From Candidatus Poseidonia sp. (GTDB lineage Archaea; Thermoplasmatota; Poseidoniia; Poseidoniales; Poseidoniaceae), in contig DUIU01000167.1 in assembly GCA_013330155.1 (NCBI GenBank), positions 1,205-8,312 of the forward strand: DNA of 7,108 bases. Direction: 5' to 3'. The notes below the pieces were generated by a model. That model made no database searches and had not been told where the DNA came from. It was given only the letters and a program-made list of their open reading frames with translations. This document shows, in pieces, positions 1-4,612 of this stretch; the stretch's first letter is position 1, and each line of letters starts with the position of its first letter. The translations under genes and the position numbers were made by a program.

Positions 1-1
1 C

Positions 2-154
2 CTCGAAGCGATGAAAATGCAAAACGAAATCCAAGCACCAGTTTCGGGGACAGTTGTCTCCGTTGAATGTTCAGAGGGGGAGGCCATCGAAGCGAATGTG
101 CCCCTTGTAGTCATTGAGCCCGATGCCTCAGACGATGAGGACGAGGGGAGATGA
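2..154 (+). CDS. Biotin carboxyl carrier (biotinyl) domain, C-terminal fragment
   Basis: Only the last 50 codons are present; the gene begins upstream of the window. The visible residues start LEAMKMQNEI, the canonical biotinyl-domain motif in which the Lys (bases 14-16) receives biotin through biotin protein ligase. They continue through the usual APVSGTV beta-hairpin and end the domain at PLVVIE, followed by a short acidic tail (DASDDEDEGR) and TGA. In acyl-CoA carboxylases, pyruvate carboxylase and related decarboxylases this domain carries CO2 as carboxybiotin between the biotin carboxylase and carboxyltransferase active sites, in the cytoplasm. Which enzyme it belongs to cannot be told from the fragment. 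An acetyl/propionyl-CoA carboxylase subunit is the usual archaeal candidate, but a pyruvate carboxylase or decarboxylase subunit is possible. It could be a free carrier protein or the end of a fused subunit. The biotinyl identity is very secure; the parent enzyme is open. Confidence 0.93.
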   Translation, partial: LEAMKMQNEIQAPVSGTVVSVECSEGEAIEANVPLVVIEPDASDDEDEGR

Positions 155-184
155 GCAAGAGTTAATGTAGAATCAAAAGGTGTT

Positions 185-430
185 ATGGTCATGGACGGAG
201 AACCAGCCTGCGACTTCGTCGGATGTGGAGAAGTGGGTACCATCGTCTCCCGACTCTCTCCAGAGGGATATTTGGTGGCCACCGGAAAGAAAGCTTACTC
301 CTTTCGAGAAGCCTACCGCCGCTTCCACTACTGCCAAAAGTGTCACGACAATCTGATGAACGGTGTTTGGTCTCGCGTTCGAAAGCCAGATGACAAGAGT
401 GACGGGCACGTCGCTCCCACGGCCATTTGA
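185..430 (+). CDS. Small hypothetical protein with CX4C...CX2C zinc-ligand-like motif
   Basis: This encodes 81 residues (79 if the second ATG at 191 is used). An AGGTG at 178-182 matches the archaeal anti-Shine-Dalgarno and lies 8 bases from the ATG at 191 but only 2 from the ATG at 185, so 191 is the better-supported start. Four cysteines, at residues 9, 14, 50 and 53, form a CX4C-X35-CX2CH pattern, suggesting one structural zinc site. Between them lies a basic, aromatic segment (SFREAYRRFHYC) compatible with a zinc-ribbon fold that could bind nucleic acid or protein. No signal peptide or membrane segment is visible, so it is probably cytoplasmic. It lies 30 bases after the biotinyl gene in the same direction and may be co-transcribed with it. 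I do not recognise a named family. The Cys pattern argues for a real gene; the function is unknown. Confidence 0.68.
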   Translation: MVMDGEPACDFVGCGEVGTIVSRLSPEGYLVATGKKAYSFREAYRRFHYCQKCHDNLMNGVWSRVRKPDDKSDGHVAPTAI

Positions 431-453
431 GTTGGTTTCCCTCGGCGTAGGCG

Positions 454-460
454 TGATATA
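454..460 (+). promoter_or_regulatory. Possible TATA-like element for the TSP3 surface protein gene
   Basis: TGATATA, in the short gap after the zinc-motif gene, is the most TATA-like stretch before the large gene. Its centre is about 25 bases upstream of the ATG at 482, the usual archaeal TATA-to-transcription-start distance. That would fit a leaderless transcript starting at or next to 482 rather than at the upstream ATG at 467. No convincing purine-rich BRE or Shine-Dalgarno was seen. This is a weak motif-level call. Confidence 0.25.
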
Positions 461-466
461 CCTCCT

Positions 467-3400
467 ATGCGTGGACGAAACATGTACGCGAATGGGACTC
501 CTTCATCGAAATCAACCTCAGCGCTTCTCAGTTTGATGTTGCTTTTTTCCATACTTGTGGTTGGCATGACGCCATCGGTGCAAGCGGTGGGGCCGAACCA
601 AAACGACCTCAATTCGGGTGGGGACCTCCCAGACAACACCAGCGTCAACATCACAAACTACATTTTCACGAACTCCTACACCGGCTCGGGAGAATTGGAT
701 TACGGTGATGACCACGATTTCCTCAAAGTGGCGTTGAACACCAATCAGGGATTGTATGCCTCACTTTCATTCCCATCCTCTACCACCTACGCAAACGGAA
801 CAACGGTGTACAACGATTTCGATTTGATTTTCTACAACAGTCAGTTGAACATGATGGGGAGTTCCTACATGTCCAATCCGGAGACCTTGAGCACAAATTC
901 CAGCTCGTCTGGAGCCCATGGTGGAATGGTTTACATTGACATCGAACGGTACTCTGGTGCAGGAACATGGAACCTCTCACTTACGAAATTCACCGTTAGC
1001 AACGGCACCGGCGGTGGTGGCAGTGGTGGTTCGTCTGTCACCAATTGCACCGGTGCTGGCACATTGGCCTCCGACATCCTCGAGCCTAACGACTCAACCG
1101 CCACGGCCACTTCTGCTTCGCTTCTCCCCCTCAGCTGCACCGGCCTTTCCATCCACTCTTCCACTGATGTGGACTACTTTGAAATCGACATGACAGCCGG
1201 AGTAACCTACTATGTCAACGTCACTTTGAACAGCATCAATGGAGATTTGGACACGGGGTGGGACACCGCCTCGGGTGGATTTTTGGACAGTTCTACAACC
1301 ACTGGCAACCTTGAATCCATGCAGGTGACGGCAACCGCCAACCAAACCACCTACGTCGATGTCTACGGATGGCTTAGCTCAACCAACACCTACGATATTG
1401 AGATCACGACCGATAACCCTGGTGGCGGACAATCGTCTCAATCCGTGGACGTAAACATCATCAACACCACCCACGCCACACTTTCATTCTCTGGCTTGAC
1501 CAACGGTACCACTTACAATTACAACCATTCCTACGGGCAGATTCATCTGGATGGGGACGAGCACTGGGGTACGTCAACCAACGGCACCTTCAACGCAACA
1601 AATTCAACCCACAGTGTCAACATTAGCATCGCTGCAACCAACAATGAATCCTCGCTTCTCGTTTCCTCAACGCTGTTTGACGCCTCTGGCGCGGCTCTGA
1701 ACACGGACGTGGATTTGCTTTACATTGAGATGATGGAAATCGAAGTGACCTCATCCACCACCGGCGACATTGAAATGAGCAACCTCACCATTGGGGCGGA
1801 TTATGTGGTTGAATGGATTGTCCTTGATTTCGTCGAGTGGACCAATAATTTCACGGTGTCCAACGATGTCAATGCGGCCATCAACGTTTCGATGATCGAC
1901 TCCGACATGTGGTACTTGATGCCGACCACCAATTCAATGTCCTACCAAATCAACTGGACCGGACCGACCACCATGAACGAACACCTCTTCCTCGCTTACA
2001 TCTCAGTCAACGGAACCAACGTGAACCTGAGCGACAATGATAACCTCACAGGTTTGCATTTCGACGACTTTATTCCCCAACTTCCGAGCCTGGTTATCGC
2101 TTCCTATTCGGCGAGTTCAACGGCATCGTCGAACAACGTTCAAGCGGAGGGGCTTGATTTGGTGGTTGGTGATTCCTACCAGTATCAGTACCGAGTTACC
2201 GATGCTTCGAGTGCGAATTTGGCGACCTCGTCGTTGACCAGTTTCACCGCCACGGCCCAAAACATGAGCCTTCCAGCCTTTTCTTATGCTACACCAAACG
2301 CATCCGGTACCTACTGTGTTCACATAGACTTGTACTCAAACGTCTCAGTGCAACTCATTGGTGACTCGGATTGTTTCGCTCTGGTTCAAGACGACGATGG
2401 AGATGGGGTTCCAAACGAATCCGACCTTTGTCCAAACACTTCCGCTGCATCCACGGTCGACCAATATGGATGTGCTCTGTCCCAGAAAGACTCCGATAGC
2501 GATGGCTACAACGATGATGTCGATGCCTTCCCCTCCGATGCCACTCAATGGTCAGACATGGACGGTGATGGGTATGGTGATAACGCCAGCGGAAACATGG
2601 CGGATGCTTTCCCCAACGACGGCACCCAATGGTCCGATGCTGATGGCGATGGCTACGGCGATAACGCCAATGGCACCTATCCCGACGCCTTCCCAACCGA
2701 CCCAACCCAGTGGTCCGACACCGACGGTGACGGGTACGGTGACAACGCCACTGGAAACAATCCTGACGCTTGGCCATCGGACAGTTCACAATGGGCGGAT
2801 AGCGACGGTGATGGATTTGGTGACAACCCCTCCGGGACCAACGGTGACGCTTTCCCGAGCGATGCAAGTCAATGGTCGGACGCTGACGGCGACGGTTACG
2901 GAGACAACCCCAACGGCACAACACCCGACGAATTCCCTGCCGATGGCACACAATGGGAAGACAGCGATGGCGATGGCTACGGGGATAACCCTCAGGGCAA
3001 CAATGCCGACAAGTTCCCAAGCGATGCGAGCCAATGGTCCGATTCTGACGGCGATGGCTATGGAGACAACCAAGCCGGGACCACACCCGACGCCTTCCCG
3101 AACGATTCAACTCAATGGGCGGACAGCGACGGCGACGGCTACGGCGACAACGCTGCTGGCTTGAACGCCGATGCCTTCCCCAACGACCCGACCCAATGGC
3201 GAGACGCCGATGGTGATGGTTACGGGGACAATGCCAACGGGAATTCACCCGACCTTTGTTTGGACACGCCTTCGGGAGAAGCCGTCGATGAGAACGGATG
3301 TTCAACCTCTCAACTCGACGCTGATTTGGACGGTGTCAACGATGCCAACGATGCCTGTCCAGATACGCCAGCGGGTGAAACCGTTGACAACGTTGGATGT

Positions 3401-4552
3401 TCAAGCAGCCAGGAGGACGCCGATAACGACGGCGTGATGGATGCCTTCGATGCCTGTGCCAACACTCCGCTTGGAGCCGTTGTTGATGCAGCTGGCTGCG
3501 CGGCCAGTCAACTTGACAGTGATGGTGATACCATCACCGACGACCGAGACCAATGCCCAACCACCACCCTTGGCGAACCCGTCAATGGGGTTGGGTGTGC
3601 TGCATCGGAACGAGATACAGATGATGACGGCGTGATGGATGCCAGCGATATTTGTGATAGCACTCCCTTTTCAGAGAATGCCGACGCACAAGGTTGCTCA
3701 CCTTCCCAAAAGGACAGCGATGGAGACGGTGTGAACGATAATATCGACAACTGTCCAGGAACGGAGAACGGCTTGAGCGTCGACATGCTCGGGTGCGCCA
3801 CCAATCAACGGGATGCTGACAGCGACGGTATTTCGGATGCCGACGATACCTGTCCAGTGACGCCTACGGGTGAGCAAGTTGACGCCGCAGGTTGCTCCGA
3901 TTCACAGAAAGATGAGGACCTTGATGACATCAAGAACAACAAAGACCTCTGCCCCGATACCCCTGTCACGCAAACGGTTGACTTTGATGGGTGTTCTGAG
4001 CAACAAAAAGACGATGATGGAGATGGCATCAAAAACCATGTTGACGAGTGCCCGAACACGCCAGAAGGTGAATTGATTAACGCCGTTGGATGTGCTCTTT
4101 TCCAACTTGATTCCGACCAAGACGGCGTAAACGACGCGGAGGATGCATTCAAGTTCGATGCCAATGAGTCAGTGGATACGGACAACGATGGAGTTGCTGA
4201 CCGGTGGGACGCTTATCCTGAAGATCCTACCCGGAGCCAAGCCGAGGTTGAAGAATCCGGTAATGGGCTTCTCTACGGAGTCATTGCCTTGCTCCTTGTC
4301 GGTCTTCTTGGCGGTGGAGGCTATTTTTACACCAGGAAACCTGAGATGACGGCTGGACCGTTTGACGGAACACTGGACTCGATGGATGTTGCCACGGAAC
4401 AGAACATGGGTGAAGAAAAGAACCTCCCTTCGCTTGAAGGAACTGAGTCTCAGCAATGGGAAGAGAACGGTGTTCACTGGTCTCGAGACGCCAACGGCCA
4501 GTTATCGTATTACGATGCGACTTCGGAACAATGGCTTCCCTTCCAGGGTTGA
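467..4552 (+). CDS. Large surface protein: PPC-like domains, TSP3 repeat stalk, C-terminal membrane anchor
   Basis: This 1361-residue protein is predicted to be exported and anchored at the C-terminus. Residues 1-40 look like a signal peptide: basic start, hydrophobic core ALLSLMLLFSILVV, likely cleavage after SVQA. Residues 55-178 and 203-316 resemble bacterial pre-peptidase C-terminal (PPC) beta domains; the second has the typical EPNDS opening and DVDYFEI core, and a Gly/Ser linker joins them. Residues 327-640 are further beta-rich, sequon-rich sequence of unrecognised family. Residues 653-1225 are TSP3 repeats: one 33-residue unit, nine of 27, then nine of 33, with D-x-D-G-D-G loops expected to bind Ca2+. 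A last partial repeat precedes a helix at 1268-1289 and a roughly 70-residue tail with an aromatic module at 1329-1361. An adhesin or stalk role is inferred. The start may be the ATG at 482 (residue 6), which keeps the signal peptide intact. Translation ends at tandem stops TGATGA. Confidence 0.92.
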   Translation: MRGRNMYANGTPSSKSTSALLSLMLLFSILVVGMTPSVQAVGPNQNDLNSGGDLPDNTSVNITNYIFTNSYTGSGELDYGDDHDFLKVALNTNQGLYASLSFPSSTTYANGTTVYNDFDLIFYNSQLNMMGSSYMSNPETLSTNSSSSGAHGGMVYIDIERYSGAGTWNLSLTKFTVSNGTGGGGSGGSSVTNCTGAGTLASDILEPNDSTATATSASLLPLSCTGLSIHSSTDVDYFEIDMTAGVTYYVNVTLNSINGDLDTGWDTASGGFLDSSTTTGNLESMQVTATANQTTYVDVYGWLSSTNTYDIEITTDNPGGGQSSQSVDVNIINTTHATLSFSGLTNGTTYNYNHSYGQIHLDGDEHWGTSTNGTFNATNSTHSVNISIAATNNESSLLVSSTLFDASGAALNTDVDLLYIEMMEIEVTSSTTGDIEMSNLTIGADYVVEWIVLDFVEWTNNFTVSNDVNAAINVSMIDSDMWYLMPTTNSMSYQINWTGPTTMNEHLFLAYISVNGTNVNLSDNDNLTGLHFDDFIPQLPSLVIASYSASSTASSNNVQAEGLDLVVGDSYQYQYRVTDASSANLATSSLTSFTATAQNMSLPAFSYATPNASGTYCVHIDLYSNVSVQLIGDSDCFALVQDDDGDGVPNESDLCPNTSAASTVDQYGCALSQKDSDSDGYNDDVDAFPSDATQWSDMDGDGYGDNASGNMADAFPNDGTQWSDADGDGYGDNANGTYPDAFPTDPTQWSDTDGDGYGDNATGNNPDAWPSDSSQWADSDGDGFGDNPSGTNGDAFPSDASQWSDADGDGYGDNPNGTTPDEFPADGTQWEDSDGDGYGDNPQGNNADKFPSDASQWSDSDGDGYGDNQAGTTPDAFPNDSTQWADSDGDGYGDNAAGLNADAFPNDPTQWRDADGDGYGDNANGNSPDLCLDTPSGEAVDENGCSTSQLDADLDGVNDANDACPDTPAGETVDNVGCSSSQEDADNDGVMDAFDACANTPLGAVVDAAGCAASQLDSDGDTITDDRDQCPTTTLGEPVNGVGCAASERDTDDDGVMDASDICDSTPFSENADAQGCSPSQKDSDGDGVNDNIDNCPGTENGLSVDMLGCATNQRDADSDGISDADDTCPVTPTGEQVDAAGCSDSQKDEDLDDIKNNKDLCPDTPVTQTVDFDGCSEQQKDDDGDGIKNHVDECPNTPEGELINAVGCALFQLDSDQDGVNDAEDAFKFDANESVDTDNDGVADRWDAYPEDPTRSQAEVEESGNGLLYGVIALLLVGLLGGGGYFYTRKPEMTAGPFDGTLDSMDVATEQNMGEEKNLPSLEGTESQQWEENGVHWSRDANGQLSYYDATSEQWLPFQG
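482..586 (+). other. Predicted signal peptide of the large surface protein
   Basis: Counting from the inner ATG, the segment has a short polar n-region with a Lys, a hydrophobic core ALLSLMLLFSILVVGM, and a V-Q-A cleavage motif just before base 587. There is no lipobox cysteine, so a general signal peptidase substrate is more likely than a lipoprotein. The longer start at 467 would add MRGRN, giving two extra positive charges without disturbing the signal. Confidence 0.75.
2423..2521 (+). repeat. Single 33-residue Cys-paired TSP3 unit preceding the 27-residue array
   Basis: This unit (residues 653-685) starts DLCPNTS, has a second cysteine at unit position 17 (YGC), and ends in an Asp-rich DSDSDGYNDDV loop. 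It has the same length and cysteine spacing as the nine units at 3251-4141, from which it is separated by the 27-residue array. It is preceded by DDDGDGVPNESD, the usual opening of a TSP3 region. Confidence 0.85.
2522..3250 (+). repeat. Nine tandem 27-residue (81-base) TSP3 repeats
   Basis: Nine in-register units without indels fill residues 686-928. The consensus is DAFPxDxTQWxDxDGDGYGDN followed by a six-residue variable tail rich in N, G and T. Position 9 is Gln and position 10 Trp in all nine. The DGDGYGDN core is invariant except for one Tyr-to-Phe change in unit 4. There are no cysteines. The Asp-rich loops match the Ca2+-coordinating pattern of thrombospondin type 3 repeats. This would be expected to form a compact rod or stalk whose rigidity depends on Ca2+ (inference from the family). 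Confidence 0.95.
3251..4141 (+). repeat. Nine tandem 33-residue (99-base) Cys-paired TSP3 repeats
   Basis: Nine in-register units without indels fill residues 929-1225. The consensus is DxCPxTPxGExVDxxGCxxSQxDxDxDGVxDxx. Cysteines occur at unit positions 3 and 17 in every unit (18 in total), suggesting one disulfide per unit or between adjacent units. The pattern resembles the TSP3 linkers that precede OmpA domains in bacterial envelope proteins. Here it leads to a membrane anchor, so this array forms the membrane-proximal part of the stalk. Confidence 0.95.
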
Positions 4553-4570
4553 TGACGTTCCTTAGCCGGA

Positions 4571-4588
4571 AGAACCGTAATAGGTTCT
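4571..4588. promoter_or_regulatory. Perfect 6-bp inverted repeat in the intergenic gap (possible operator or hairpin)
   Basis: The arms AGAACC (4571-4576) and GGTTCT (4583-4588) are perfectly complementary around a 6-base spacer GTAATA. The spacer is the most AT-rich stretch of the gap and lies about 28 bases before the ATG at 4608, where an archaeal TATA box for a leaderless transcript would be expected. This could be an operator over a promoter or a short RNA hairpin after the upstream stop. The function is inferred only from position. Confidence 0.4.
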
Positions 4589-4592
4589 GCAC

Positions 4593-4612
4593 CCCATAGG
4601 TCCATCTATGGG
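4593..4612. promoter_or_regulatory. Perfect 7-bp inverted repeat covering the start codon of the transglutaminase-like gene
   Basis: The arms CCCATAG (4593-4599) and CTATGGG (4606-4612) pair perfectly around a 6-base spacer. The ATG at 4608-4610 lies inside the right arm. In RNA it would sequester the start codon; in DNA it would be a dyad operator next to the transcription start. Its centre is 23 bases, about two helical turns, from the centre of the preceding inverted repeat. A leaderless transcript would lack the left arm, in which case only a DNA-level role is possible. Confidence 0.45.

Noticed and set aside
153..184. Tiny ATG frame overlapping the end of the biotinyl gene
   Set aside because: The frame beginning ATGAGCAAG ends after four codons and is not a gene.
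2358..3164. Plus-strand open frame of 268 codons in another frame over the 27-residue repeats
   Set aside because: It is a frame-shifted reading of the repeat array, rich in Thr, Met and Pro and periodic for the same reason. The true frame has signal peptide, domains and anchor.
2355..3305. Long minus-strand open frame of 316 codons opposite the repeat arrays
   Set aside because: It is antisense to the TSP3 repeats. The periodic codons lack stops in several frames, giving a low-complexity Arg/His-rich translation with no domain features.
2423..4141. Tandem repeats considered as a CRISPR array or DNA satellite
   Set aside because: The periods are 81 and 99 bases, both multiples of three, conservation is at the protein level with variable third positions, and there are no direct repeats with unique spacers.
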